From Massospora cicadina (taxonomy: Eukaryota > Entomophthoromycota > Entomophthoromycetes > Entomophthorales > Entomophthoraceae): 64,000 nt of DNA. Of this stretch, positions 22,690 through 33,385 are shown piece by piece. The notes beneath the pieces are model-generated. The model was not told the DNA's origin, did no database searches, and saw nothing but the letters and a program-made list of their open reading frames with translations. The stretch lies in contig JAKSZP010009606.1 of the NCBI GenBank assembly GCA_022478985.1, forward strand, positions 1 through 64,000, given 5' to 3'. The translations under genes and the position numbers were made by a program. Every line of letters begins with the position of its first letter. Within the stretch, counting starts at the first letter, position 1.

Positions 22690-22975
22690 TAAGACTACCA
22701 TCTGGACATCAGTTCATAGTAGTAACTGAGCTTGAAATTGACGTCCCTAAAGGGCTTTATGAGGAAATTATGGGGCCTCACCAGCACTCATGGTTTGAAC
22801 CACATGTGGCTCCAGGGCTACTGCTCCCTGGGAATGGGGAGGTGAAGGTGCTGATAGCAAATTTACAGAAGGAAACAATAATGATCCAGCGAAAAGAAGT
22901 GGTGGCTTACCTACAATTAGTTCCTATAGAGGAAGTTCGCCATATTCATTATTTCAGTTCATGGGAGGATCTCAG
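22690..22975 (+). pseudogene. G2 dUTPase-like domain
   Basis: One continuous frame reads PSGHQFIVVTELEIDVPKGL, YEEI, HVAPGLLLPGNGEVKVLIAN and then TIMIQRKEVVAYLQLVP. It matches the G1 domain and the dUTPase core: V-x-T-x-L-x-I-x-x-P-x-G, G-E-x-x-V-x-L-x-N, then a K-x-x-x-x-A-x-L-x-x-x-P strand (motif-4 region). Motif-3 aspartates are absent. HIHYFSSWEDLRLP follows, a linker also seen in G7 (HIHSIGSMADLGLP). Confidence 0.6.
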
Positions 22976-23059
22976 ACTACCAACAAGCTCATCATTCAGC
23001 ATATTGACGTGGTTCCAAGGGAAGCACTAACTGGATTATCAGTGGAACAGTAAGATAAG

Positions 23060-24430
23060 GCTATGGCGTTATTTGAAAAGTATCAGGATATTTTTGCACA
23101 TTATGATCATGATTTGGGGTGCGCTCAAGGGGTGGTACATCAGATAGATACGGGGGATCACCCTCCTATTCAATCTTGACCTTTTAGATGATCAAAGTCA
23201 GTGGAAGAGGTTGTATTAGATGAAGTGGATAAACTTGTCGTGCAAGGGATGCTAGAGCTGTCAAACAGTCCTTGGGCATTGCAGTGCTCATTGTAAAGAA
23301 AAAAGATGGCACATATCGGGTGGTTATTGACTATCACAAGCTCAATAGTGTAACAAAAAAGGATCACACCCTCTTCTGCGGATTGATGATGCGCTGGACT
23401 GATTGGGTGGGGCGAATTATTTTTCCGCCATGGATTTTATCTCAAGTTACTAGCAGATCTAATTGTCATTGGAAGAATGGGAGAAATGCGCTATTATCAC
23501 TTCAAGTGGGTTAAACCAGCTGACTCGCATTTCACAAGGGTTGTGCAACGCCCCAGCTATGTTCCAGCATGCCATGGATACGATTTTAGGTCATTTGAAG
23601 CTGTCCTGTGTCTTAGTTTACCTCGATGATATCAATGTGTTCTCTCAGACATTTACAGAGCACCTTGCCCACTTGGAACAAGTGTTCCATCATCTCGCTT
23701 CAGTAATATCAAAGTTAAGCCTCAGAAGTGCCATTTTTTAAATAACACTTAAAATATCTTGGGTTCTTAGTGGATTCAAATGGGCTTAAACTGCAGCCAG
23801 CAAAGGTAGAAGCTATAAAAAAAGATGACTCAACCAGGTAATAAGCGGGATATAAGTGTTTCTGGGGATGTTCAGGTACTACCAATGGTCCATTCCCAAT
23901 TTCAGTTGCAACGGGCCCCACTTTTGAGTTGTTAAAGAAAAATGCTTCTTTAAATTGGACAGAATGATGCCAGAACGTTTTCAATGAGTTGTGAACCGCG
24001 TTAGCAAGCGCACCTATTTTGCAATATCCCAACTTTGACAAACAGTTCATAGTACAAACAGACGCATTCCTCTCCGCTAAAGGGGCAGTATTATCCCAGA
24101 AGGACGATGATGGCATGGATCATCCTGTCACAATTTGTAGTCAAAGCTTGAACTGTCACAAACAAAAATACGCTGTGACTGAGAGGTAGTGTTTAGTGGT
24201 GATCTACGCTTACAAACATTTTTTGGATATATCTACATAGGGTAAGATTCCAAGTAGCGACGGACCATGCTTCCTTGCGCTGGCTGCAGAATCTGCATGA
24301 ACTGGAAGGACGGCTCGCACATTGAGCACTGAAGCTTCAGGCGTACAATTTCGATATTATACTCTATCTGGTAGAAAAACATCAAAATGTGGATTGTCTT
24401 TCCAGACTGCCAATAATCACTATCACAGCA
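23060..24430 (+). pseudogene. G2 reverse transcriptase and RNase H
   Basis: RT: DLGCAQGVVHQIDTG (about 23,115), VLIVKKKDGTYRVVIDYHKL (about 23,285), GLCNAPAMFQHAMDTILG and SCVLVYLDDINVFSQ (YLDD intact, about 23,620). RNase H follows with QTDAFLSAKGAVLSQ, A-V-T-E-R (stop) C-L-V-V-I-Y-A, and ATDHASLRWLQNL. At least six stops or frame changes are present. Confidence 0.83.
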
Positions 24431-24439
24431 GATTAAGCC

Positions 24440-25620
24440 AACATAATGTATAAGAAGATGATGGTGAAAAAATACCAGAATGAGCCACCGCAGGTGATCA
24501 AGGTACTAGATGGGCTCATGGAGGATACTTTAATATTTGAGGGGGAACTATATAAGCAGATCGGAGACTTGACGCTGAGTATCCCTAAACCTTTTGCTAG
24601 ACCCACGATTATTATGGATGCTCATCGGGCTGTAGGACATGGAGAATTGTGGAAAAATGTTGAAGTTTTTGTGGCCCTGCTACTAGTGGGAGATTATGCA
24701 TTATGGCGTGTTGGAAATGATAATTTGTTGCCATCAGTGTCAAGTGGAAAAGCCATTCCACATGAAGACCACATATCAGCTGTTTAAACCCCAGTTTGCC
24801 TGGCACACCATTTCATTGATGTAGTGGGACCTCTACCAACTAGTGCCAATTAATCCAATTATAATCATTGCCATTGATCATTTGACTTGATAGGTGGAGG
24901 CCAGGGCCAAAATGACTTGGGCGCAGTCACCACCACCAAGTTTATTATGGAGTGTGTTATACAGTGATACGGCTGCCCACAGTTCATTCTGATGGACAAA
25001 AGAACCAATTTCACTACGCACATCCTGATGAAGTTAAACGAGTTGATGGCGATCCGCAGGGTTTTGGCCACCCCCTATCATCCAGAATCAAATGGAATGG
25101 TGGAGTGGGTCAACGGATCCCTAGTGAACATACTCCATAAATTGGTAAAGGATTGACCCTCTGAATGGAGTACCCTTCTACCTACAGCTGTGTTTGCATA
25201 TAATATCAGCTATCATTTGTCCACTGGTAAAAGCCCTTTTCAACTGCTGTATAGTTGACATCTGGCTCTGCCAGCCTTAATTTACTTGTGTGTAGAGGAA
25301 ACTGGTGGTGTGGACCCTTAGCGATAATTGAAGACTCTTACAGGTAAATCGATCAAGCTGCAAATGGAAGCCTACTTTACCAGTTTGGCCAAGAAGATTT
25401 GCGATCAGGCAGCTGATCAGATGAGATGTAGCGGACTTCCACTGTTCGCTGTAGGAGACCATGTCTTATTTCACGACCAGCACGGATTTGGGCGGAAAAA
25501 CAAGCTCTCCAACATTTGGGCTGGGCTATTCAAGAAAATCGAGAAGACTGGCATGTATGTCTATACTATTAAGGAACCTGCGGGAGTTAGAATATCAACT
25601 GAGTTCACGTGAAGTTCCTT
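24440..25620 (+). pseudogene. G2 integrase
   Basis: The zinc-binding start has DAHRAVGHG (about 24,617-24,645), but the CX2C part is out of frame. The core is scrambled by frameshifts, though a PYHPESNGMVEWVNG-type signature is readable around 25,070-25,110. FAYNISYHLSTGKSPFQLL follows at about 25,190. The C-terminal module is open at 25,328-25,612 with VGDHVLFHD and IWAGLFKKIEKTGMYVYTIK (GPF position reads GLF). Confidence 0.78.
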
Positions 25621-25665
25621 TGAGCATATAAACAGTAAGAGCCTATCATCCAATCAAAGGGGTAA

Positions 25666-26140
25666 TGTCAGGAAGTTGATATGACTAGATGATATGCTAC
25701 CCATACTGGCGGATCAGATCTGGGATCAAGACAAGTCTTAAGATTGACAGAAAAGGTATATGGATAAAAATTGACTGAAATGTCAACCATTCGGCAAATC
25801 AATGGGAGTTACACTGAGATTCGATATAAATGAGAGCTTCAAGAAAAGGGAAGACGAATAGAAGACTACCAAGCTGAGGATGTATCTGGCTTAGCAACCA
25901 GAGATATAAAGTGTCATATGGAGGATTGAGGAGGGATCTTTTCCGTGATTAGGTTGTTGCATATAAATCTGCAATTAGTATAAAGATAATAAAGGTCTAA
26001 TAAGGGACAATTGCTTTGTATATAGTTATTGAGTTTTATTGAAGTCAGTGATCTTCATATCATCCGATTTGGTTTCTCAGTGGCTAATACTCTGTGCAAA
26101 CTGACTCGTCGGAATCAAGACTATACACTGAGAATCAACA
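25666..26140 (+). repeat. 3' LTR of G2 (475 bp)
   Basis: It begins TGTCAGGAAGTTGATATGAC and ends AATCAACA. It matches the reverse complement of the G3 5' LTR, which is also 475 bp once L_D and one duplication are removed. Common blocks include GATTAGGTTGTTGCA and GATCTTCATATCATCC. G2 and G3 are therefore one family. Confidence 0.88.
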
Positions 26141-26149
26141 TAATAAGTT

Positions 26150-28216
26150 CTTAATCTTTGTCCAAAACGTGAGACATAGCATTATATAGTTCCCAATATG
26201 GTTTGATGGCTGCTATCATCACTATACCAAATCCTGAGCAGATAAAATGTTAGCTCTGAGTAGTACATTTGCTTCCACTGAGAAACATTCAGAAAATTTA
26301 TCAGTCTCTTTTTGGTGGAACTGTACAGTCAGGAAGTAGGCCTTTTGTTGGGCCATCTTGTCCAAGCCCCCAAACAGCTGGAGAACAATCACTTTCACTT
26401 CTTCATAGGATACCGAGCTATTTGGAAGGTAGCAGGTAACTTGATCAGCACTTTCCATATCTATAGCGGACAACAACAGTTTCACTTTCCACTGATCAGA
26501 AGCCCCTTCCATGGCAAATTTGAATCGCTATAAGTAACCATGTAGATTCCCATAGCAACTGAAGGGAGGTAATTTTTCAATTCAAACAGCTTCGCCTTGC
26601 TCCAGGCTCCAGCTGCAAGGAGCAGGCGAAGTGGGTCCTGAGCAACTAGAGAAACCATCCCCTTGTGAACTATCATATGGCCAGGAAGATGAAATCAAGT
26701 CTGCCAAAATGGACTCAGAAGAAGTAGTGTTGCGTGGGGGGTCCATCACAACTCCTGAGGGATACTCGGTAGCTGATCCATAGCATTCTTCCCCTGAATC
26801 ACCACTAACTGCACTACTTCTCCTGGCTCCAGCATGCTCAGCAAAATGTTTGTTGATTAGCTGTTCCGTTTTGACCAAATATCATCTACACCATCCATCC
26901 TTGAAATCCTGTTGCAGTGTCTCATATTAATGCTGCAACTTCTGATGGAATTTCACTCAACGTCCAGTTTCTGCTCCACTGCTTATAGTCACAAGAGAAC
27001 ATCCTCTACTATGTTCTGCATTTGTTCATACTGCTGGCTAGCGTTACCCACTTGTTGATTAGCGTCATTTATTGGGTTAATGAGGACAGCTTGTTCCCAC
27101 ACCAATACATTGTTGGCCCATCGAAGGGCATCAAGCCATACTTGCATGTCCGCATACTCTCTCATCTCACTGATTGGAAGAGGAGAAGCTCAACTGCGCT
27201 CAGCCTAGCTAACAACTTCCAGTTGTGTAACCTGACGGATTAGCTGGAGATATTTCTGAGGGACGTCGACCAAAGGATAAGCGCGTTATCTGTTGTCCAC
27301 TGACTATTCCACTTGATGCGAAGTTGACTTAATTCAGCTTCTATGAAACTGACATGATCCGTCGCTCGCCATTTCATCAGTGTTGTCTTTTCCCTAAGCT
27401 GAGCTATTGCAGCTTCAAGTGCTTCCACCCATTTTTCTAGGTCCATCATTAAGCGCTCAGTATTGCTTCCCAACGTTGTTATGTCCTGAATCCACTCTGA
27501 TAATAGTCCATGCCAATCCAAAAGTTCTCCTATTACCCAGGGTAACTCTAGAATTAACTTTGGTACCAAAACGTCCAACTGACAGCGGACAACCCCAACA
27601 CGATGGTCCATCTGTACCAGCGCCCCCTGCACCTCCAAAAAAAGCAATCAAGGTGGGTTGAGAAGGAGGCAAGTATCGTTATGCTGTGCTTGAGTGAATG
27701 ACATTACATCCCTAATCTCTATATTGTGGTGAGCCAGCACACGCAGTAGCTGGCAGATAGATGGTTGCACATATGTGACTAGATACTCCTCAATTCTGTG
27801 GGTACTAAGATGGCGAGACAACCCCATTGTAGTTGCAACCAGATTGGACATTTACAAGGTGTGGCAGTTTTCTTTGTCACGTTGATTATAAAACAAACTA
27901 AAGGCATTCTCCCCCACCTCATCTTCATATAGTTGATACCTCCGCAACAGCCATTCCATAATATCCCACAGCTGCTGAGGGGCACATTCGTGTAATGACC
28001 TTGTTGGTCAGCCATCAACTCAGGGCAGTTTTCTAATTACAGATTGATAGTAACGTCTTCATACCTGGCTCAGTTACAGTAAATAATACTGGTTCGTCAT
28101 TAGGTGCTTCCCACGCCTCCTCAGCATAATGCAAACGGAATCTGATCAACTTTTGTTGTAACAAATGAGGGCTCGCATACTATCCTAGCGTTGAGTAACT
28201 ACAGTTGACCAATTGC
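26150..28216 (-). pseudogene. G3 gag
   Basis: This is a decayed Gag protein. N-terminal frames (28,018-27,779) are followed by a region with heptad-like leucines, QLREKTTLMKWRATDHVSF and EAELSQLRIKW (27,647-27,240), suggesting a coiled coil. The capsid-like part at 26,512-26,222 (LLLSAIDMESADQVTCYLP, FGGLDKMAQQKAYFLTVQF, FSECFSVEANVLLRANIL) aligns with FGGLEQMLTRKSKFMNIRF and FVDHFYCKAQVLLGAW of G1. No zinc knuckle is reached before the cut. Confidence 0.72.
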
Positions 28217-28234
28217 CCCCTTTAATGAGCGCCA
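28217..28234 (-). promoter_or_regulatory. G3 primer-binding site
   Basis: Minus strand TGGCGCTCATTA begins two bases inside the LTR. Its first ten bases match the G1 site. Confidence 0.75.
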
Positions 28235-28236
28235 CT

Positions 28237-28337
28237 TTTAATTCTTGGTGTAAAGGCTTTATTCCGCCAAGTCAAACTGTACAGGGTATTAGCTACTGAG
28301 CAACCAAATTGGATGATATGAAGATCACTGACTTCAA
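28237..28337 (-). repeat. G3 5' LTR, inner part (with L_D target site)
   Basis: 101 bp of the LTR, homologous in reverse to about 26,041-26,140. It ends in TCACTGACTTCAA (28,325-28,337), which is repeated as TCATGACTTCAA after L_D. Confidence 0.85.
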
Positions 28338-30229
28338 ACATCTTCTTTAACCGCTCAAAGTCACTTTTGAGCGATTTTAAATTTAAGTTTATTTATCCAC
28401 AGCCATCTGCCCAAACCTATTCTTTGATGTCCTTGGCTCTGCCGCCTGCCACCCCAGTGTGGGGCAGCAGTGCACCCCACCTAGCGTTTTCCGCCCTGCA
28501 GGCAAGTGCGTTCAGACAGGTTCAAACAGCCCGCCCACTGCTTCCAACCGTTTTGTCCCCCACGAGACTTAGCGCTCCACCTGGCGCGCGTCCACCCTTC
28601 TCACCCCCATCCTCTCGCCCTCCCTCGCTCTTCTATTCGCTATTGCCTCATAGTGGACTATGGGCGTTTGTTCCCATTTGCTGATAAGGCAATTATTGAC
28701 CTAGCCACTACAGCCTTTGCGCCAGCTGGCTTTATAGACTTCCGCCCTTTTAAGGGCTACTTTGACGTTGTGTTCCAATCTGAGTAGGATGCTGAAGCGG
28801 CAGCACAAACTCCTCTAATTTATAAAAAAAACCCATTCCCACAACCCGTACTCGCCTCCCTTCAGACACCATGCTGGTGGTATCCTTTGCAAATCTCCCA
28901 TCCCACCTTCCACTAAAGGTTTTGTATGACCAGTTGGTCGCGGGGCTCATGGCTTATGGCACTCAGCCCAACTTCATCTTTGCCATTCCATCTGGTGCAG
29001 AACGCCTTGCTGCTCCTCGTGCAACAGCCACCATCATACCACACCACCCTACCATAGCCCAAAATCCCACCCCGCGCTGGTGTGGCTGCAGCGCCTGATC
29101 ATTTCTTTTGGGCTCAGGTCAATAATGGTAGGCAGATTTGTTCCCTCTGCTTTGGCCTCGACCATGCAAAAAGAGCGTGCCCTAAGGCCAAATCCGCTGA
29201 TGCAGCTTCTGAGCCCCCTCTGGAGGTTCAGTATGGGGCGCTTTGATGCCCCCTCCCACCCTCCAATCTCGTTCAGTGGGCCCACATGGAAAATCAGCCC
29301 CACCCAAAACCTCCATCCTCACTCTCACCTAAATCTACGCCAGCCAATCAGAGCAATGCTTGGACCAACATTCGCACCCAAGCAGCTGCCCATTCGCTCA
29401 ATCCTACCCACTCAAAAATAAACGGCACTATTCCAGTGAGCCAAAATCTATGGGATCTATTGGCTGAAACTGACGAATCAGGTAATGTCCTCATTAGTAA
29501 GCATACAGGTCAACCTCTCTGCCATGGCGATTATGGGCGGGCAGAATTTTTCCTTCCTAACTTCGATGAAACCCCTACCCCTCGCCATTTTGCTCCTCTA
29601 CCCAATACAGCCTCCTTCCAAAGTGACCACCAGCTCGCCTTAGCTGCGGTGGCCTCTCCTCATTGACCAAAACTACGCACCGCGGAAGCCCAGTCAGTGG
29701 CTCAGCTCCAGCATGGCCTGCCCACCATCTTCTTCCCCCCGACTTCCCTGAATCTCCCTGCAGTGACATCTCAAAAACTATTTGATGATGCTGAAATCGC
29801 TGTTATGAATGTCGCAATTTTTTGCTTCATTCAACCCCTCACCCAAAATCACCTGCCACAGTATCTCCCTTTTCACCCAACTTCCTGAAGCCCACAAAGA
29901 AGCTGAAGTTCTCCTCGCAGCTTTTGTTGAAACACTTTCCCATCATTATCTTGATGCAGAAGTGTAAAACTCCTACTACGCTGACCTCAGCCCCCACTAT
30001 GCAGATGCCCCAACGCCCTGGCTCTCTGCTCTGATCCAGTACTGTAACCGACGCCCCTTGATCGAGGTGGGTCTTTCTGAAAACCAACCCCCTGACCCCT
30101 CCTCACCCTCTGCCATGGTGGGTTAAGCAGTTTCTGCTTCCCACATGGTTAGTAGTTTGTTTTGCCTTTTTGAGTGTTGTGATCAGTACTATCCATCCCC
30201 TGGTTGGCGTACCTCGAATAAATCAAATA
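28338..30229 (+). mobile_element. ORF1-only LINE L_D (about 1.89 kb)
   Basis: This is a short LINE-like insertion flanked by TCA(C)TGACTTCAA duplications. Its first 35 bases (TTCTTT..CACTTTTG pattern) resemble the leader of L_A and L_B, and its end (AATAAATCAAATA) resembles their AATAAATTTAAATA. It encodes only an ORF1-type protein; no endonuclease or RT is found. L_E has the same layout from the zinc knuckle to the end (1,157 versus about 1,131 bp). It is therefore a non-autonomous family, comparable to mammalian HAL1 elements. Confidence 0.75.
28367..30125 (+). pseudogene. L_D ORF1-type protein with zinc knuckle
   Basis: This broken ORF1 protein has a proline/serine-rich N-terminus (28,367-28,787). 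FRPFKGYFDVVFQSE and MLVVSFANLPSHLPLKVLYD (28,871) resemble the L_B segment preceding its knuckle (IFLTFDFLPTTVKCDILEQ). DHFFWAQVNNGRQ then leads to ICSLCFGLDHAKRACPKA, an intact CX2CX4HX4C knuckle at 29,139-29,180. The downstream part (NGTIPVSQNLWDLLAETDES, HGDYGRAEFFLPNF, to about 30,125) matches L_E but not L_A. Four or more frame changes are present. RNA binding is the likely former role. Confidence 0.7.
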
Positions 30230-30615
30230 TCATGACTTCAATATAACTTGATAAATTATATCTGGAGCAATCGCCCCTATCACCCTTTATTAATCTTATA
30301 CTAATCGCAGACTTTTTCTGCAACAACCTAATCATGGGAAAAGACCTCTCTAAATCCTCCGTTCAACTCTTTAAAACTCAGTTCCCCATGACAAATGCAT
30401 CCTCATTTTGGTAGTCTCTTATTCGTTTTCCCTTTTCTAGATGTTCTCATCTATCTCAAAATCTTGGCATAATCTCCCTTGATTCACCAAATGGTTGGCA
30501 CTTCAATCAACTATTTTCTATATACCTTTTCCATCAATCTTTAGACTTGACTCAATTCCCACTCTGATCCACCAGTATGTGTAGTGTATCGTCCAGTCAT
30601 ATCAACTTCCCAACA
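30230..30615 (-). repeat. G3 5' LTR, outer part
   Basis: 374 bp plus the duplication. The reverse complement matches 25,666-26,040. The outer end CCCAACA (30,609-30,615) corresponds to TGTTGGGAAGTTGATATGAC on the minus strand. Confidence 0.87.
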
Positions 30616-31066
30616 CATCCACACCTGACCATTTCTTTTGGGCCTGCACTGACAACTGTCACAATTTTCACCCTCAGCTATGAATTGGACCACACCAAAA
30701 AGATAAGCTAATATAATATACACCCTGCAAACATGGACAACACCATCAATGAGGCCACACCAACAGCGTTTAAGTGAGGATTTTGGCTGCCCCCACCCCC
30801 ACAGGGCATGCATTCATATCAAAAGCAAAATCTAGCACCACAAACCCAAGTTGGCCAATTCACACCTATGCCAATCAATTGAGAGCAGGGTTGGACCATT
30901 GTCAAATCCAGAAAATCACCTGCGCCAAAACCTACAAAATCAAAATCACATACTCATATATCTTCTCAAATCAATCAAATTCACTGGAAATTATTGGATT
31001 AAGTAACTGAATTGGGTAAAATTGTCCAAACATTGAGCTATACAATTTATTTAACACCTTACCTGA
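30616..31066 (+). mobile_element. ORF1-only LINE L_E, upstream fragment
   Basis: Right after the G3 LTR, CCTGACCATTTCTTTTGGGC (D-H-F-F-W-A) matches L_D at 29,094. The following about 400 bp correspond in position to the L_D segment after DHFFWA but are strongly decayed. It ends in CCTGA, the G4 target site, and resumes at 42,940. G3 therefore inserted in L_E ORF1 and G4 inserted downstream of the knuckle. Confidence 0.65.
31062..31066. repeat. Target-site duplication of G4, left
   Basis: CCTGA abuts the G4 LTR start TGTAAGAATT. It is repeated at 42,940-42,944. A 5-bp duplication is normal for Ty3/gypsy integrases. Confidence 0.85.
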
Positions 31067-33247
31067 TGTAAGAATTTATTGTTCTTGGTTATTATCAGCA
31101 AATAACCCCAATAAACTTAGTGCTTCACAAGTTTGGTCCTTGTGCACTTCATCCGCATTGTATAGTATATGATATTATCAGTTGATAATACTATGATGAC
31201 TATTATCCAAAGTTGAGTGAATTTCTTAGATCTTGGCCCAATGCTCGGCCAGTATTCCCACTCAAAATACTTGAGAAGTTTTGATATATAGGGATTTATT
31301 CCCTCGCACTGTCCAACCCAATCTTCTCTGATATTCCTTGGTGAAAGTCTCTTCAGTTCAACACACAGTCAGCAGAAATCCCTGATTGTTTTCCTTTCTT
31401 CTCTAGATCCCCGCTCAGATCTTTGCTCTTTTCCCAAAAGAATCTTCCAATTATTGCACAAAGCAATATTATCCTTAAGAATATAACAATTGAAAGCTGA
31501 CAATAGTTTACTCTTAAACTATATACTGGATGAAAAACTATAGAACTGTATATCTGTAGTACTATCTAACTGTTTTTTTATTATAAGTGTGTTCTAGGGA
31601 ATTTATAGTGGTGATTCAGTCATCTAACCCTTGGTTGACATCTCTTTGATGAAATGGCAGATGTTTTATTGAATCACCCATTGTTAGAATTTTAACCAGA
31701 TGGAATCATTCAATGATTAATCATTATTTGGGATGATATGGCCAATCCTAATGGAATGGCTTATTGACTGAATTTCATTTTATTTGATATGATTGCTGGT
31801 TAATTGCTCCCAAATTTGGTTTGAGAAAAATTAGTATTCCACCAAGTTTGGAAGTAGGTTTGAGTGGGGCAAATTGGTGGCCCCAAATTAATATAAGGAT
31901 CACTGGTGACTAATAGCTGAGGATGATTCAATTAGTATCAGTCAGTGGAAGCAGTGTTCAATGCCAACTGCTATTTGTGGACCATTGTGGAATTTCCAGC
32001 AGAAAGCTGATGTATTCACTTTAATCGTTTACCAAGGAATTCACTGCCTATACTGATAATCCGAGGTCAGCGGATCTGACAATCATGAGTTTGAGGTGGC
32101 TGAAGTTGTTTCCAGCGCCTCATTTATTATAATCAGTTAACTGAGATAAGATGAGAAGAGATGTCAGCGAGATGTTGAGATTTTCCAAGTCAAAGTGAGT
32201 GACCTAAGTTGTTTCCAGCACATTATTATCAACTTGAAGGTCTAACAAATTTGACATTTATTTAGATTAATTATTTATATGGCTCACTGGTGACTTAAAG
32301 CCAAGAATGAGCTAAAATTAATTCAGACATTGGGAAGGATGGAGCGAGAGGACCAACTTCAGGGAATAGATCAGTGCAGTAGAAGAAGAAGAAGAGTGGT
32401 TGGCTGGAAGAACCAGCAGAAGAGCCGATAGGTCAGCGATGAGTGCAGTAGCCCTTTTGTAAGTATAAATACCTGGCGCTTTATTCTCAATAATTATCTC
32501 CCTTTGCCTATTCTACCTTTTGTTTTAAGTTTATGTTTATTTCGTTGGTTTGAGTTTAGGCTGGGGGATCCCTGAATGGCGTGGGTGACACGCCAAGGGG
32601 TTAGCTGGCGCTGCTGGCCCTGACGCCTAAGGTAAACTTCAAGGGCTGACCAGTCTTCATACTGGTTAGCCTGCCAACTAGCAGAACCCATAGTTGATTT
32701 ACTGACATCCTTCCTCATCTCGGCAGCAATAGTCTTCCCCATCCTGGCTTGGATTCTTTCATTGGACATACTCAAGACCTAAATGGATAGAGTCAGAAAA
32801 CGTGTCCCTAACGTTTTCCTCTTGATCCAAGCAAACCAACCATATTTGGCTAGCGACCTGCTTAGGTAATGGGACTTATTACCCATTAAGGCAGGTCATG
32901 AACCAAATAATTGATTCACTAGTTGCAGGCGGCATCAATCGCCTTGCAACTTACTTTCAATTCCCAATCTTTGGTGATGAAACCAACCATTCCCAATTAG
33001 TAACCCTAATAGTTAATCACTATCAGATGCCCCTATTTCGTTGGCAAGTCCGCCCAATGAGATCTTAAGCATTTGTCCGGATTGATCCCCAATGGATATG
33101 ACCAGGCAAATATCCTAAAATCCCCCAAACATAGATACTCCAAAATCAGGGTCCACTGATTTCCAGTTCACCTCACATTAGGGAATTATTTCCTAGCGAT
33201 TCCTGGTAATTTAGCAGGTTGGGAATATGGGTAAAAATCCCAATACA
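31067..33247 (-). repeat. 3' LTR of G4, split by solo LTR S1
   Basis: Segments 31,067-31,681 and 32,708-33,247 together (about 1,155 bp) align with 41,795-42,939 (1,145 bp). In the intact copy the flanks of S1 are contiguous (GAATCACCCATCCTCATCTC). The left end is TGTAAGAATT. The right end CCCAATACA is followed by a pyrimidine run that is the polypurine tract on the minus strand. Confidence 0.9.
31682..32707 (+). mobile_element. Solo LTR S1 (orphan family)
   Basis: This 1,026-bp sequence begins TGTTAGAATTTTAACCAGAT and ends in ACA. It is homologous to S2 (47,248-48,310) and to no complete element in the window. A TATAAATACC box at about 32,465 and a following CAATAA suggest plus orientation. 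Conserved blocks include ATTATTTGGGATGATATGGCC and GACACGCCAAGGGGTTAGC. Its target duplication is not clear. Confidence 0.8.
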
Positions 33248-33262
33248 TCCCCCCTCTTGCCT
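33248..33262 (-). promoter_or_regulatory. G4 polypurine tract
   Basis: The minus strand GGCAAGAGGGGGGA directly precedes the 3' LTR and would prime plus-strand DNA synthesis. Comparable tracts occur before the G5 LTR (GGGGGAAA, 49,204) and G6 LTR (GGGGGGTAA, 53,295). Confidence 0.8.
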
Positions 33263-33385
33263 AGATTTCCAGTGAGAAAAGGACAGAGGCATGAGAACAC
33301 CTCTTTGGACACTTGGTTGAATAATTCATTGGCTCAAGCGGAGTATGATTGTTAATACTAAACACTGCTTGGGCTGACCTTTAGC

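Larger units (their letters stand above)
21687..26140 (+). mobile_element. Ty3/gypsy element G2 (5' part missing)
   Basis: This plus-strand element lacks its 5' LTR and most of gag. It starts at the right edge of G1, so G1 probably inserted into it. Protease, dUTPase-like, RT, RNase H and integrase remnants lead to a polypurine stretch (AAAGGGGTAA) and a 475-bp 3' LTR. The integrase end lies only about 50 bp from the LTR, so there is no antisense-gene space. Its right edge abuts G3 gag. Confidence 0.82.
26141..30615 (-). mobile_element. Ty3/gypsy element G3 (5' LTR and gag only)
   Basis: This minus-strand element is cut off at 26,141 by the G2 LTR. It has gag (28,018 to about 26,150), a primer-binding site (28,234) and a 5' LTR split by L_D (28,237-28,337 and 30,242-30,615). 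Its right edge abuts L_E ORF1. The missing pol is presumably beyond the left end of G2, outside the window. Confidence 0.82.

Noticed and set aside
29049..29303. Possible independent minus-strand gene in L_D
   Set aside because: It is a shadow of the zinc-knuckle coding region on the plus strand.
30541..30813. Minus-strand frame with a CDSCQC motif resembling an integrase zinc site
   Set aside because: It spans the G3 LTR edge, and the opposite strand matches L_D (DHFFWA), so the motif is coincidental.
32494..32775. Minus-strand frame of 93 codons
   Set aside because: It crosses the junction between solo LTR S1 and the G4 LTR, so it is a chance frame created by insertion.
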